A DNA stretch of 64,000 nucleotides. Origin: Propionibacterium sp. (GTDB lineage Bacteria > Actinomycetota > Actinomycetes > Propionibacteriales > Propionibacteriaceae). Location of the stretch: positions 1-64,000 of the forward strand of contig JAAYTZ010000113.1 in assembly GCA_012517965.1 (NCBI GenBank), read 5' to 3'. Below, in pieces: positions 39,465-50,334 of this stretch (positions are counted from its first letter, which is position 1; each line of letters opens with the position of its first letter). The notes below the pieces were generated by a model that searched no databases, was not told the origin of the DNA, and was given only the letters and a program-made list of their open reading frames with translations. A program made the position numbers and the translations under genes.

Positions 39465-40289
39465 ATGAGCAGACTGTGGCCGGAACGCAGCGGCGACGCC
39501 TGGGCACGCATCGGACGCCTCGAGGTCACCTCGGTCATGGCCGTGGTGCTGCTGACCGTGGCCGGCTGGCTCGTCTGGGTCGTCGTGCCCGGCCTGACCG
39601 CCCTGCTGGCGTTCACCCCCGACCTGCTGCTGGCGGGCCACGTCTGGCGGCCGTTCACCTGGCCGGTCGCCGGGGCGCTCGGCCTGTTCCCCGTGCTCAA
39701 CCTCGTCTTCTTCTGGTACTTCGGCACCGAGCTCGAGAACCAGATCGGACGCCGACGCATGGCCGCGCTGCTGGTCGGCATCTGGGCCAGCCTGACCCTC
39801 GCCGCCCTGGTGGCGGGCCTGGTGCTGCCCGGCACGGTGGGGCTGGCGGGCATCGGGCTGGTCGAGTTCCTGGTGCTGCTGCTCTGGGTCGCGGAGTACC
39901 CGAACCGTCCGCTCTTCTTCGGCATCAAGTCGTGGGTGTTCGGTGCCGTGCTGCTGGGGCTGCAGTTGCTGCTGATGGTCGCGAGCCGCGACGCCGCCGG
40001 CCTCGTCAGCCTGCTGCTGAGCCTGGTCCTGGTGGCCGTGCTCGCCAAGCGGCAGGGTCTGCTGACGGAATACGCCTTCGTCCCGGGCGGAGCGCGGCCG
40101 CAGCGCCGGCGTCCGGCCCGGCAGACCCGCGCGCAGAAGCAACAGGCCAAGCAGGCGACCGTCCGCGCCACCGACCGGGAGCGGCTCGATCAGCTCCTCG
40201 ACCGCATCAACGAGGCGGGCATCGGGGCGCTGACCGACGCCGAGCGCAAGGAGCTGACCGCCATCCGCGACCGGCTGCGCAAGGGCTGA
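39465..40289 (+). CDS. Rhomboid-like multi-TM protein with DUF6576-like C-terminus
   Basis: HVWRPFTWPVAGALGLFPVLNLVFFWYFGTELENQIGRRRMAALL; C-terminal LDQLLDRINEAGIGALTDAERKELTAIRDRLRKG. Confidence 0.75.
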   Translation: MSRLWPERSGDAWARIGRLEVTSVMAVVLLTVAGWLVWVVVPGLTALLAFTPDLLLAGHVWRPFTWPVAGALGLFPVLNLVFFWYFGTELENQIGRRRMAALLVGIWASLTLAALVAGLVLPGTVGLAGIGLVEFLVLLLWVAEYPNRPLFFGIKSWVFGAVLLGLQLLLMVASRDAAGLVSLLLSLVLVAVLAKRQGLLTEYAFVPGGARPQRRRPARQTRAQKQQAKQATVRATDRERLDQLLDRINEAGIGALTDAERKELTAIRDRLRKG

Positions 40290-40299
40290 TCGCCCCCGC

Positions 40300-41025
40300 T
40301 CAGCCCTCGGCGCCGCTGCGCCGCAGCACCTCGGAGAGGCGCTCCGCCGCGGCGATGACCGCGGGGGCGTGCAGGCGCCCGGGCTGCCGGGTGAGCCGCT
40401 CGATCGGACCCGACACCGACACGGCGGCGATGACCTTCCCCGAGGGGGACCGCACCGGGGCCGACACCGACGCGACCCCGGCCTCGCGTTCGGCGACCGA
40501 CTGGGCCCAGCCGCGGCGGCGCACCGTGGCCAGCGCGACCGCTGAGAAGGAGGCGCTGGCGAGGCCGCGCTGGATGCGCTCCGGGTCCTCCCAGGCGAGC
40601 AGCACCTGGGCGGCCGAGCCGGCCGACATCGTGAGCTGCGCGCCGACCGGGATGGTGTCCCGCAGGCCGGACGGCCGCTCGGCGGCCGCCGCACACACGC
40701 GCAGGTCCCCCTGGCGGCGGAAGAGCTGGGCCGACTCCCCGGTGATGTCGCGGAGCCGGTTGAGCACCGGGCCCGCGGTGGCGAGCAGCCGGTCCTCGCC
40801 GGCGGCCGAGGCGAGCTCGCTCAGGCGCGGGCCGAGGACGAAGCGGCCCTGCAGGTCGCGGCTGACGAGCCGGTGGTGCTCCAGCGCGACGGCGAGCCGG
40901 TGGGCGGTGGGCCGGGCCAGCCCGGTGGCGCTGACCAGGCCGGCGAGCGTGGTGGGCCCCTGCTCGAGAGCGGTCAGCACGAGTGCTGCCTTGTCGAGCA
41001 CTCCGACGCCGCTTGAATTGTCCAT
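40300..41025 (-). CDS. IclR family regulator (LtbR/NdgR-like), divergent from leuCD
   Basis: MDNSSGVGVLDKAALVLTALEQGPTTLAGLVSATGLARPTAHRLAVALEHHRLV; next to leuC. Confidence 0.9.
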   Translation of the reverse strand: MDNSSGVGVLDKAALVLTALEQGPTTLAGLVSATGLARPTAHRLAVALEHHRLVSRDLQGRFVLGPRLSELASAAGEDRLLATAGPVLNRLRDITGESAQLFRRQGDLRVCAAAAERPSGLRDTIPVGAQLTMSAGSAAQVLLAWEDPERIQRGLASASFSAVALATVRRRGWAQSVAEREAGVASVSAPVRSPSGKVIAAVSVSGPIERLTRQPGRLHAPAVIAAAERLSEVLRRSGAEG

Positions 41026-41123
41026 AAGGTAAGACTGCCGTCTCGGACTTCGGTCGCGCAACCCACAATGGTACGCGGGACGGCGCCGGTGTCGCCCCGA
41101 CCGGAACACCCGATGGAGGAGCG

Positions 41124-42524
41124 ATGACGGGCAAGACCCTAGCTGACAAGGTCTGGGAGAGCCATGTGGTGCGCAGCGCGGCGGGGGAGCCCGACCTGCT
41201 CTACATCGACCTGCACCTCGTCCACGAAGTCACCAGCCCTCAGGCCTTCGACGGGCTGCGGCTCGCGGGCCGGCGGGTGCGGCGTCCGGACCTGACGCTC
41301 GCCACCGAGGACCACAACACCCCCACCGAGCACATCGACCAGCCGATCGCCGACCCGGTCAGCCGGCTGCAGGTCGAAACGCTGCGCCGCAACGCGGCGG
41401 AGTTCGGCGTGCCGATCCACTCGCTGGGCTCCAGGGACCAGGGCGTCGTCCACATCATCGGCCCCGAGCTCGGCCTCACCCAGCCCGGCATGACGATCTG
41501 CTGCGGTGACAGCCACACGGCCACGCACGGCGCGTTCGGTGCCCTCGCGTTCGGCATCGGCACCTCCGAGGTGGAACACATCCTGGCCACCCAGACGCTG
41601 CCCCAGGCCCGGGCCAAGCGGATGGCCGTCAACGTCGTGGGCGCGCTCGCCGAGGGGGTCACCCCCAAGGACCTGATCCTGGCGCTCATCGCCCAGGTCG
41701 GCACCGGCGGCGGCGCCGGGTACATCGCCGAGTACCGCGGCCCCGCCATCGAGGCGATGTCGATGGAGGGGCGCATGACCGTCTGCAACATGAGCATCGA
41801 GTGGGGCGCGAAGGCCGGCATGATCGCCCCCGACCAGACCACCTTCGACTACCTGGCCGGACGCCCCAACGCCCCCACCGGCGCCGACTGGGATGCCGCC
41901 GTCGCCTACTGGCGCTCCCTGCGCACCGACGACGACGCCGTGTTCGACGCGGAGGTCACCCTGGACGCCTCGGCCGTCCAGCCGTTCGTCACCTGGGGCA
42001 CCAACCCCGGCCAGGGCCTGCCGCTGTCGGCGTCCGTCCCGTCGCCGGACGACTTCGCCGACCCCGTCGACCGAGCCGCCACCCAGCGGGCCCTCGAGTA
42101 CATGGGCCTCACCGCCGGCACCCCGCTGCGCGACATCCGGGTCGACACGGTCTTCGTCGGCTCCTGCACCAACGGCCGCCTGGAGGACCTGCGCCTGGCG
42201 GCGTCCGTCCTGAAGGGGCGCAAGGTGGCCGACGGCGTCCGCATGCTGGTCGTGCCGGGCTCGGCCCGGGTGCGCCTCGCCGCGATGGCCGAGGGCCTCG
42301 ACAAGGTCTTCATCGACGCCGGCGCCGAGTGGCGCGAGGCCGGCTGCTCGATGTGCCTGGCGATGAACCCCGACAAGCTGGAGCCGGGGGAGCGCTCGGC
42401 GTCCACCTCGAACCGCAACTTCGAGGGCCGTCAGGGCAAGGGCGGCCGCACCCACCTGGTCTCGCCCGCCGTCGCCGCCGCGACGGCCGTGCGCGGCACC
42501 CTGTCGTCCCCCGCGGACCTCTGA
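41124..42524 (+). CDS. leuC: 3-isopropylmalate dehydratase large subunit
   Basis: [12 protein letters not shown]...[38 protein letters not shown]-type and [13 protein letters not shown] motifs. Confidence 0.98.
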   Translation: MTGKTLADKVWESHVVRSAAGEPDLLYIDLHLVHEVTSPQAFDGLRLAGRRVRRPDLTLATEDHNTPTEHIDQPIADPVSRLQVETLRRNAAEFGVPIHSLGSRDQGVVHIIGPELGLTQPGMTICCGDSHTATHGAFGALAFGIGTSEVEHILATQTLPQARAKRMAVNVVGALAEGVTPKDLILALIAQVGTGGGAGYIAEYRGPAIEAMSMEGRMTVCNMSIEWGAKAGMIAPDQTTFDYLAGRPNAPTGADWDAAVAYWRSLRTDDDAVFDAEVTLDASAVQPFVTWGTNPGQGLPLSASVPSPDDFADPVDRAATQRALEYMGLTAGTPLRDIRVDTVFVGSCTNGRLEDLRLAASVLKGRKVADGVRMLVVPGSARVRLAAMAEGLDKVFIDAGAEWREAGCSMCLAMNPDKLEPGERSASTSNRNFEGRQGKGGRTHLVSPAVAAATAVRGTLSSPADL

Positions 42525-42538
42525 TCGGAGACAAGGAC

Positions 42539-43144
42539 ATGGAGCAGTTCGTCACCCACACCGGCGTCGCGGTCCCGCTGCGCCGCAGCAACGTCGACAC
42601 CGACCAGATCATCCCCGCGGTCTACCTCAAGCGCGTCACCCGCTCGGGCTTCGAGGACGGCCTCTTCGCCGCCTGGCGGACCGACCCCGGGTTCGTGCTC
42701 AACCAGCCCGCCTACGCGCGGGGCACGGTGCTCGTCGCCGGCCCCGACTTCGGCACCGGCTCGTCGCGGGAGCACGCCGTCTGGGCCCTGCAGAACTACG
42801 GCTTCCGCGCCGTCATCGGCAGCCGATTCGGGGACATCTTCCGCGGCAACGCCGGCAAGGCCGGCCTGCTAGTGGCCACCGTCGGCCAGGACGTCGTCGA
42901 GACGCTGTGGGCCCTGCTCGAGGACGCCCCGGGCACCGAACTCACCGTCGACCTGCCGAACCGGGTCATCCGGGCCGGCGCCGCCGAGTACCCCTTCACG
43001 ATCGACGACTACACCGCGCACCGACTGCTCAACGGGCTCGACGACATCGGGATCACCCTGCAGAGCGAGGCCGCGATCGCCGCCTTCGAAGCGACGCGGC
43101 CCGCGTTCAAGCCGACGACCCTGCCGGTGCGCGTCGCCGACTGA
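42539..43144 (+). CDS. leuD: 3-isopropylmalate dehydratase small subunit
   Basis: [72 protein letters not shown]. Confidence 0.98.
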   Translation: MEQFVTHTGVAVPLRRSNVDTDQIIPAVYLKRVTRSGFEDGLFAAWRTDPGFVLNQPAYARGTVLVAGPDFGTGSSREHAVWALQNYGFRAVIGSRFGDIFRGNAGKAGLLVATVGQDVVETLWALLEDAPGTELTVDLPNRVIRAGAAEYPFTIDDYTAHRLLNGLDDIGITLQSEAAIAAFEATRPAFKPTTLPVRVAD

Positions 43145-43215
43145 GCCGGTCGGGGGCCTTCGCTAGGGTGATCCGTGGCGCGGCGGGGGCCGCGGCCGAG
43201 GAGGAGGAGCACCGC

Positions 43216-44343
43216 ATGCCCGACCACACCGGACGCGTCCGCGTCGCGATCGTCTTCGGGGGGGTCAGCTCCGAACACGGGGTGTCCTGCCTCACCGCCG
43301 GCGGGGTGACCCGTGCGATCGACACCGACCGCTTCGAGGTCGTCGGCATCGGCATCACGCCCACCGGTCGCTGGGTGCAGGTCGACCCCGACGAGATGCG
43401 CGGCCTCGAGGTGGTCGAGGGCCGCCTGCCCCGGTTGGACGAGGCGCGACCCGAGGCGGTCGTCCTGCGCGGCGACGGCGCCGGAGCCGGCCGGGTGGCC
43501 ACCCTGGAGGGTGACCGCCTCGTCGACGTCCGCACGTTCGACGTCGCGTTCGCCCTGCTGCACGGCCCCTTCGGCGAGGACGGCACGATCCAGGGCCTGT
43601 TCGAGATGCTCGGCATCCGGTACGTCGGGTGCGGGGTGGCCGCCAGCGCCAACGGCATGGACAAGGACGTGATGAAGCGCCAACTCAAGGGCGCCGGCCT
43701 GCCGGTGTGCCCCTGGGTGACGATCCCGCTGACCGAGTGGCACGCCGACCGGCAGCGCTACCTCACCAAGATCGCCGTCGACCTCACCTTCCCGGTCTAC
43801 GTCAAGCCGGCCCGCGCCGGATCGTCGATGGGCATCTCCCGGGTGACCGCCCCCGACGGGCTGACCGCGGCCATCGAGGAGGCGCAGCGCCACGACCCGA
43901 AGGTCATCGTCGAGGAGGGCTTCGTCGGCGTCCGCGAGATCGAACTCGCCGTGCTGGGGGTCACCGCCGGACGCCCGCGGGTCTCCACCGCCGGCGAGAT
44001 CCAGATGCACACCGACGACGCGTTCTACGACTACGAGGCCAAGTACACCCCGGACGAGCAGGTGACCCTCGCGATCCCGGCCGAGGTCAGCCCGGCCCTG
44101 CTGCGGCGCATGCAGAAGGTCGCCGCCGCCGCCTTCACCGCGCTGGACTGCGAAGGCCTGGCCCGCGTCGACCTGTTCGTCACCCCCGACGACGAGGTGT
44201 GGGTCAACGAGATCAACACCATGCCCGGGTTCACCCGGTTCTCGATGTACCCCAGCCTGTGGGCGGCCTCCGGGCTCGCCTACCCCGACCTGATCGCCGA
44301 GCTGATCCAGCTGGCCCTCGACCGGCCGCTCGGCCTGCGATGA
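43216..44343 (+). CDS. ddl: D-alanine--D-alanine ligase
   Basis: VAIVFGGVSSEHGVSCLTAGG; LHGPFGEDGTIQGLFEMLGIRYVG; VKPARAGSSMGISRV; VNEINTMPGFT. Confidence 0.97.
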   Translation: MPDHTGRVRVAIVFGGVSSEHGVSCLTAGGVTRAIDTDRFEVVGIGITPTGRWVQVDPDEMRGLEVVEGRLPRLDEARPEAVVLRGDGAGAGRVATLEGDRLVDVRTFDVAFALLHGPFGEDGTIQGLFEMLGIRYVGCGVAASANGMDKDVMKRQLKGAGLPVCPWVTIPLTEWHADRQRYLTKIAVDLTFPVYVKPARAGSSMGISRVTAPDGLTAAIEEAQRHDPKVIVEEGFVGVREIELAVLGVTAGRPRVSTAGEIQMHTDDAFYDYEAKYTPDEQVTLAIPAEVSPALLRRMQKVAAAAFTALDCEGLARVDLFVTPDDEVWVNEINTMPGFTRFSMYPSLWAASGLAYPDLIAELIQLALDRPLGLR

Positions 44344-45317
44344 CCCCGGCGCCGACCCGTCCCGGCGTCCAGGGGCCGACGGTCGCCGACGTCGGCGAGT
44401 TCGGGCTGATCGCGGCGATCACCGCGGGGCTGGCGCCGACGGCGTCCGTGCCGGTGACGGTGGGCGACGACTGCGCGGTGCTCGCGCCGACGGGCCGGCT
44501 CGCGGTCTCGACCGACTCGATGGTGGAGGACGTCCACTTCCGTCGCCAGTGGTCGAGCGCCCGCGACGTGGGCCGCAAGGCGGTGGCGTCCGCGATGGCC
44601 GACGTCGTCGCCATGGGGGCGCGCCCGCTCGCCCTCGTGGTCGCCGTCGTGCTCCCGCCCGACCTGCCCGCCGCCTGGGCGCAGGAGTTGGGCGTCGGCA
44701 TCCGCCAGGAGGCGGACCTCTGCGGAGCGGTGCTCGCCGGCGGGGACACCGCGGGCGGGGAGAAGATCGTCGTCGCCGTGACGGTGTTCGGCGACCTCGA
44801 GGGCCGGACGCCGATCCTGCGGTCCGGCGCCCGGCCGGGGCAGGTCGTCGCCTACATCGGCAACCTCGGCATGGCCGAAGCCGGGCTGACCGTGCTCCGG
44901 CGCGGCTTCCGGTCGCCGGCGGCCGTCGTCAACGCGCACCGCGTCCCGGCGCCCCCCTACGACCAGGGCATCGTCGCGGCCGAGGCCGGCGCGACCGCCA
45001 TGATCGACTGCTCCGACGGGCTGGTCGCCGACCTGCGGCACCTGGCCGAGGCGTCCGGGGTGGTGATCGCGATCGAGACCGAGAACCTCGCGGTCGCCGA
45101 GCCGCAACAGACGGTCGCCGCGGCCATCGGGCGGGCCGACCCCCTGGACTTCGTGCTCCGCGGCGGCGACGACCACGCCCTGCTCGCCACCTTCGAGCCC
45201 GGCCGGGTGCCGGCTGGCTGGACGGTCATCGGCGGCGTCGCGGCCGCCGACGGCGACCCCGGCGTCCTCGTCGACGGGGCGCCCTTCACGGCGACCGAGG
45301 GCTGGAAGCACTTCTGA
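44340..45317 (+). CDS. thiL: Thiamine-monophosphate kinase
   Basis: VGDDCAVLAPTGRLAVSTDSMVEDVHFRRQWSSARDVGRKAVASAMADVVAMGARP; LAGGDTAGG; DCSDGLVADLRHLA; ATGA overlap with ddl. Confidence 0.96.
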   Translation: MTPAPTRPGVQGPTVADVGEFGLIAAITAGLAPTASVPVTVGDDCAVLAPTGRLAVSTDSMVEDVHFRRQWSSARDVGRKAVASAMADVVAMGARPLALVVAVVLPPDLPAAWAQELGVGIRQEADLCGAVLAGGDTAGGEKIVVAVTVFGDLEGRTPILRSGARPGQVVAYIGNLGMAEAGLTVLRRGFRSPAAVVNAHRVPAPPYDQGIVAAEAGATAMIDCSDGLVADLRHLAEASGVVIAIETENLAVAEPQQTVAAAIGRADPLDFVLRGGDDHALLATFEPGRVPAGWTVIGGVAAADGDPGVLVDGAPFTATEGWKHF

Positions 45318-45391
45318 CCCCGGGCCGCCACGGCCCGACACGCACTCGGCCCACCGAGGGCGGCCGCCGCGGCCTTGTTAGGGTGGAGGCC

Positions 45392-47917
45392 ATGGCGACC
45401 CGCGCGTCTTCCCCCACGCGGAGCCGTTCCGCGTCCTCCCGCACCGGGGGGGCGCGATCGGGCTCCGCCGGCACCGGAAGCAGAAGAACCACCACCTCCC
45501 GCACGAAGGCGACCGCCGCGGGCGGTTTCGCCGCGTTCGGGCGGGGCGTCGGCCGCGTGCTCGTCGCCGTGTGGCGCGGCATCGCCCGGGTCGTCGGTGG
45601 CTTCGTCCGGTCGCTCGGCAACGTGGCCCGCGAGGTCGACCCGCCGCTGCGCCGCGACGGCGCCGGGCTGGCGCTGCTGGCGTTCGCCCTGGTCACGGCG
45701 GCCGCGTTCTGGTTCGCCCTGCCCGGCCTGGGCGGCGACTGGCTGCGCCTGGGGATCTCGACGGTGTTCGGCACCTTCAGCTACGCGCTGCCGCTGTGCG
45801 CCCTGGCCATGGCGTGGCGCACGCTGCGCAACCCACAGGCCAACGGCCCCGCCGGCCGGCAGGTGGTCGGCTGGTCGGCGCTCGTCCTCGGCGTCCTGGG
45901 GCTGGTCAACATCGCCAAGGGGCTGCCCACCCCGCAGCAGCCCGAGCAGCTCCGTGCCGCCGGCGGCATGCTGGGCTTCATCTCGTCCAGCTTCCTCTCC
46001 GACCTGCTGACCCGCTGGATCGCCGCCCCCATCCTCGTGCTGGTCAGCGTGTTCGGCGTCCTGGTCGTGGTCGGGATCCCCCTGCACGAGGTGCCCGAGC
46101 GCGTCCAGCGCGTGCGCCGGGTGCTGGCGGGCGCGCGGCGTCCGGAACTCGAGTACCGCACCTCCGAGCCGTACGAGACGCCGCTGATCCTCGAGCCGGT
46201 TCCCGACGACGAGCCGCCCGCCCTCGAACCCGGACGCCCGCGGTCGCGCCGGGGACGGGCGGCCGCCGCGCCGGCGGCGTCCGCGCCGTTCGGGCTGAGC
46301 CCCGAGGAACCCGACGACCTCGACGATGCGGACGCCGGCAGCGCCCGCCCGCCGGTCAACGCGGGCCGGGCGCCCGGCGCCCGAACCGGGGACCTGGTCC
46401 CCCCGGCCCACTCGAACGCGCCGCTGCGGGCCGAGCAGTTGATGCTGTCCGGCGACGTCCAGTACGTGCTGCCCGATCCCGCCATCCTCAAGCCGGGGGA
46501 CACCCCGAAGGCCCGCACGGAGGCGTCCGACGCGATCGTGGGGCGGCTGACCGACGTGCTGTCGCAGTTCGACATCGACGCCCGCGTCACCGGCTACCAG
46601 CGGGGCCCGACGGTGACCCGGTACGCCGTCGAGCTGGGCACCGGGGTCAAGGTCGAGAAGGTGCTCTCGCTGAGCAAGAACATCGCCTACGCGGTGGCGT
46701 CGCCGGAGGTGCGGATCCTGTCGCCGATCCCGGGCAAGTCCGCCATCGGCATCGAGATCCCGAACCGGGACAAGGAGATCGTCTCGCTCGGCGACGTGCT
46801 GCGGTCGCCGCGTGCCCGGGGCGAGCAGCACCCGCTGACCGTTGGGCTGGGCAAGGACGTCGAGGGCGGCTACGTGGTCGCCAACCTCGCGAAGATGCCG
46901 CACCTGCTGGTCGCCGGCGCCACCGGGTCGGGCAAGTCGTCGTTCGTGAACTCGATGATCACCTCGATCCTGATGCGGGCCACGCCCGACGAGGTGCGCA
47001 TGCTGCTGGTCGACCCCAAGCGGGTCGAGCTGACCCACTACGAGGGCATCCCGCACCTGGTCACCAAGATCATCACGAACCCCAAGAAGGCCGCCGAGGC
47101 GCTGCAGTGGGTGTGCCGCGAGATGGACACCCGCTACGACGACCTGGCCGCGTTCGGGTTCCGGCACATCGACGACTTCAACAGGGCCATCGCGGCGGGC
47201 CAGGTCAAGCTGCCGCCCGGTTCGGAGCGCACGCTCGAGCCCTACCCCTACCTGCTGGTGATCGTCGACGAGCTGGCCGACCTGATGATGGTGGCCCCGC
47301 GCGACGTCGAGGACTCGATCGTCCGCATCACCCAGTTGGCGCGGGCGGCCGGCATCCATCTGGTGCTGGCGACGCAGCGGCCGTCCACCGATGTCGTGAC
47401 CGGCCTGATCAAGGCGAACGTTCCGTCGCGGCTGGCGTTCGCGACCTCGTCGATGACCGACTCGCGCGTGATCCTCGACCAGCCGGGCGCCGAGAAGCTG
47501 GTCGGCCAGGGGGACGGGCTGTTCCTGCCCATGGGGGCGTCGAAGCCGATCCGGGTTCAGGGTGCCTGGGTGACCGAGGCCGAGATCCGGTCGGTGGTGG
47601 CGATGGTCTCGCAGCAGCTGGCGCCCCAGTACCGCGACGACATCGCGGCCCCCGCCGAGTCGGCCAAGGTGGCGGAGGACATCGGCGACGACCTGGAGCT
47701 CGTGCTGGAGGCCGCCACGCTGGTGGTCAACCTGCAGCTGGGGTCGACCTCGATGCTGCAGCGCAAGCTGCGGGTCGGGTTCGCGAAGGCCGGCCGTCTG
47801 ATGGACATCCTGGAGACCCGCGGCGTCGTCGGGCCGTCGGAGGGCTCGAAGCCGCGCGAGGTGCTGGTCAAGCCCGACGACCTGGAGGACGTGCTCGCCA
47901 ACCTGCGCGAGGGCTGA
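45392..47917 (+). CDS. ftsK: DNA translocase FtsK/SpoIIIE
   Basis: N-terminal TM segments; MPHLLVAGATGSGKSSFVNSMITSILMR; VDPKRVELTHYEGIPHL; VDELADLMMVAPRDVE; C-terminal gamma-like region. Confidence 0.97.
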   Translation: MATRASSPTRSRSASSRTGGARSGSAGTGSRRTTTSRTKATAAGGFAAFGRGVGRVLVAVWRGIARVVGGFVRSLGNVAREVDPPLRRDGAGLALLAFALVTAAAFWFALPGLGGDWLRLGISTVFGTFSYALPLCALAMAWRTLRNPQANGPAGRQVVGWSALVLGVLGLVNIAKGLPTPQQPEQLRAAGGMLGFISSSFLSDLLTRWIAAPILVLVSVFGVLVVVGIPLHEVPERVQRVRRVLAGARRPELEYRTSEPYETPLILEPVPDDEPPALEPGRPRSRRGRAAAAPAASAPFGLSPEEPDDLDDADAGSARPPVNAGRAPGARTGDLVPPAHSNAPLRAEQLMLSGDVQYVLPDPAILKPGDTPKARTEASDAIVGRLTDVLSQFDIDARVTGYQRGPTVTRYAVELGTGVKVEKVLSLSKNIAYAVASPEVRILSPIPGKSAIGIEIPNRDKEIVSLGDVLRSPRARGEQHPLTVGLGKDVEGGYVVANLAKMPHLLVAGATGSGKSSFVNSMITSILMRATPDEVRMLLVDPKRVELTHYEGIPHLVTKIITNPKKAAEALQWVCREMDTRYDDLAAFGFRHIDDFNRAIAAGQVKLPPGSERTLEPYPYLLVIVDELADLMMVAPRDVEDSIVRITQLARAAGIHLVLATQRPSTDVVTGLIKANVPSRLAFATSSMTDSRVILDQPGAEKLVGQGDGLFLPMGASKPIRVQGAWVTEAEIRSVVAMVSQQLAPQYRDDIAAPAESAKVAEDIGDDLELVLEAATLVVNLQLGSTSMLQRKLRVGFAKAGRLMDILETRGVVGPSEGSKPREVLVKPDDLEDVLANLREG

Positions 47918-47948
47918 GTCTCGCTCGGCGTCCGTGCCACGATGGGGC

Positions 47949-49316
47949 ATGGACGCCGACCTGCTGATCCGCAACGCCCGCCTCGTCGCCACCCTGGACG
48001 CCGACCGCCGGGAGCTGCCCGGCGGCTGGGTCGCGATCACGGACGGCCTGGTCAGCGGAGTGGGGGCCGCCGCCGATCCCGAACCCGCCGCGCGCGAGAC
48101 CCTGGACGCCGCGGCGTGCCTGGTCACGCCGGGCCTGGTGAACACCCACCATCACCTCTACCAGAACCTGACCCGGGCCTATCGGCCGATGACGAGCGCG
48201 CCGCTGTTCGGCTGGCTGCAGACCCTCTACCCGCTGTGGCGGGGCCTCAACGAGGAGGCGTCCTACGCCTCGGCGTGGGTGGGGCTCGCCGAGCTGGCCC
48301 TGTCGGGGTGCACGACGAGCACCGACCACCTCTACCTGCACCCCCGCGACGGCGGCGACCTGCTGAGCGCCGAGATCCAGGCGGCCCGCGACCTCGGCGT
48401 CCGGTTCCACCCGACCCGCGGGTCGATGAGCCTGTCGGCGAAGGACGGCGGCCTGCCGCCCGACGATGTGGTCGCCGACGACGACGAGATCCTGGCCGCG
48501 TGCGAGGACGCCGTCGCACGCCACCACGACCCCAGCCACGGCGCCATGGTGCGGATCGCGCTGGCGCCCTGTTCGCCGTTCTCGGTGACCCGGGAGCTGA
48601 TGGTGCGGTCGGCGGAGCTGGCCGAGCGGCTCGGCGTCCGCCTGCACACGCACTTCGCGGAGAACGCCGAGGACGACGCGTTCTCGCTGGAACGGTACGG
48701 GTGCCGCCCCTACCAGTATCTGGAGGACGTGGGCTGGGTGACCGACCGCACCTGGGTGGCGCACTGCGTGATGCCGAACGAGGCCGAGATCGCGAAGCTG
48801 GGGGCGGCGCGCGTCGGCGCGGCCCACTGCCCGTCGTCGAACCTGATCCTCGCGTCGGGGATCGCTCCGGTGGTCGCTCTGCGGCGCGCCGGCGTCCACG
48901 TGGGGCTCGGGGTCGACGGTTCGTCGTCGGCGGATTCCGGGTCGCTGTGGCTGGAGGCCCGCCAGGCCATGCTGCTGGCGAAGCTGCGCGACGGAGCGGG
49001 GGCGGCGGACGCCCGGCTGGCCCTGGAGCTGGCGACCGTCGGCGGGGCGGGCTGCCTGGGGCGGAGCGGCGAGATCGGCGTCCTGGCCGTGGGGTCGGTC
49101 GGCGACGTTGCCGTCTGGGATCTGACCGGGATCACCTTCGCCGGCGCGATCGACGACGCCGTCGAGGCGTGGCTGCGCTGCGGACCGGCCGCCGCGCGCG
49201 ACACGATCGTGGCGGGCCGGGCGATCGTGCGCGACGGCGTCCTGGTGTCGTCGCGGGTGCCCGAGATGCTGCGCCTGCACGAGGCGCACGCCCGCCGGCT
49301 GCAGGGTCTGCTCTGA
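47949..49316 (+). CDS. 8-oxoguanine deaminase-like amidohydrolase
   Basis: VTPGLVNTHHHLYQNLTRAYRPMTSAPLFGWLQTLYPLW; LHTHFAENAED; GLGVDGSSSADSGSLWLEARQAML. Confidence 0.88.
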   Translation: MDADLLIRNARLVATLDADRRELPGGWVAITDGLVSGVGAAADPEPAARETLDAAACLVTPGLVNTHHHLYQNLTRAYRPMTSAPLFGWLQTLYPLWRGLNEEASYASAWVGLAELALSGCTTSTDHLYLHPRDGGDLLSAEIQAARDLGVRFHPTRGSMSLSAKDGGLPPDDVVADDDEILAACEDAVARHHDPSHGAMVRIALAPCSPFSVTRELMVRSAELAERLGVRLHTHFAENAEDDAFSLERYGCRPYQYLEDVGWVTDRTWVAHCVMPNEAEIAKLGAARVGAAHCPSSNLILASGIAPVVALRRAGVHVGLGVDGSSSADSGSLWLEARQAMLLAKLRDGAGAADARLALELATVGGAGCLGRSGEIGVLAVGSVGDVAVWDLTGITFAGAIDDAVEAWLRCGPAAARDTIVAGRAIVRDGVLVSSRVPEMLRLHEAHARRLQGLL

Positions 49317-49325
49317 CGGCGGCGA

Positions 49326-50321
49326 TCAGGCCAGGACGCGCGCCAGGAAGGGCACGACCAGGCCCTGGAGCACCTCCGGGGAGTAGAGGCGCCCGTCGAT
49401 ATGGCCCGCCGTGATCAGCTCCAACTGCACCGGGCCGCCCGCGGCGGCCAGGGCGGACGCCATCCTGCGGCTCTGCGCGGGGGGCACCACGCAGTCCTCG
49501 GTGCCGTGCACCAGCAGCATCGGCGTCCGGCGGCCGGCCGCGTGCGAGACGGGGCTCGCGGCGACGGCGGCCCGGAGGCCCGCGCCGCGGGTGGGGTCGG
49601 CGCCCAGCAGCGCGGCGACGACGGCGGTGCCGGCCGCCGGCAGCGGACAGCCTGCCTCCGTGAGGTCGACTCCCAGGTTGGTCAGATCGGACACCCCGTA
49701 GAGGCTGACGACGGCCCGGGCCGAGGAGGGTGGCCCGGCGACACCCTCCGCGCCCTCCCAGGCGGGCTCGTCGGCGGTGAGCGCGGTCAACTGGGCGAGG
49801 TGCGCGCCCGCGGAGTCGCCGGCGAGCGCGACCCGGTCGGCGTCCAGGGCGAGTTCGTCGGCGTGGGCGCGCAGGAAGCGGACCGCGGCCTTCACGTCGT
49901 GCAGCTGAGCGGGGAACCGCGCCTGCGCGCTGAACCGGTACTGCACGCTCGCCACCGCCCAGCCCTGCGCCAGCAGCGCCTCCCGGAGCGCGCCGTAACC
50001 GGTGCCCGCGGGCATCGCCTTGTCGCCGAAGGCCCACGACCCGCCGTGCACGAACACCACCACCGGCCAGGGGCCCCGACCCGCGGGGAAGTGCACGTCG
50101 AGGGCTTGCCGGGTCGGGTCGGTGCCGGCGTAGGGGACGTCCGTCAGCGTGCCGCCGGGCCGGGGGTCGAGCGCCGGCGTGCCGGGCGTGGTGGCGGACG
50201 GGAGGGCGGCCGGGGGCGCGCCGGGGGCGTCCGCCGGGGGGCTCGTGGCCGGCGCCGCCCCGCAGCCCGCGAGCAGCAGGAGCGCCATCGCCGCCGCGAC
50301 CCCGCGGCCGACCCTGGTCAT
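49326..50321 (-). CDS. Alpha/beta hydrolase (BD-FAE-like esterase), predicted lipoprotein
   Basis: Lipobox [53 protein letters not shown]. Confidence 0.87.
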   Translation of the reverse strand: MTRVGRGVAAAMALLLLAGCGAAPATSPPADAPGAPPAALPSATTPGTPALDPRPGGTLTDVPYAGTDPTRQALDVHFPAGRGPWPVVVFVHGGSWAFGDKAMPAGTGYGALREALLAQGWAVASVQYRFSAQARFPAQLHDVKAAVRFLRAHADELALDADRVALAGDSAGAHLAQLTALTADEPAWEGAEGVAGPPSSARAVVSLYGVSDLTNLGVDLTEAGCPLPAAGTAVVAALLGADPTRGAGLRAAVAASPVSHAAGRRTPMLLVHGTEDCVVPPAQSRRMASALAAAGGPVQLELITAGHIDGRLYSPEVLQGLVVPFLARVLA

Positions 50322-50334
50322 CCGAGGCGCCGGG

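Noticed and set aside
44957-48145. 1062-aa minus-strand ORF opposite thiL/ftsK
   Set aside because: Antisense shadow of ftsK; composition is biased and no motifs are present.
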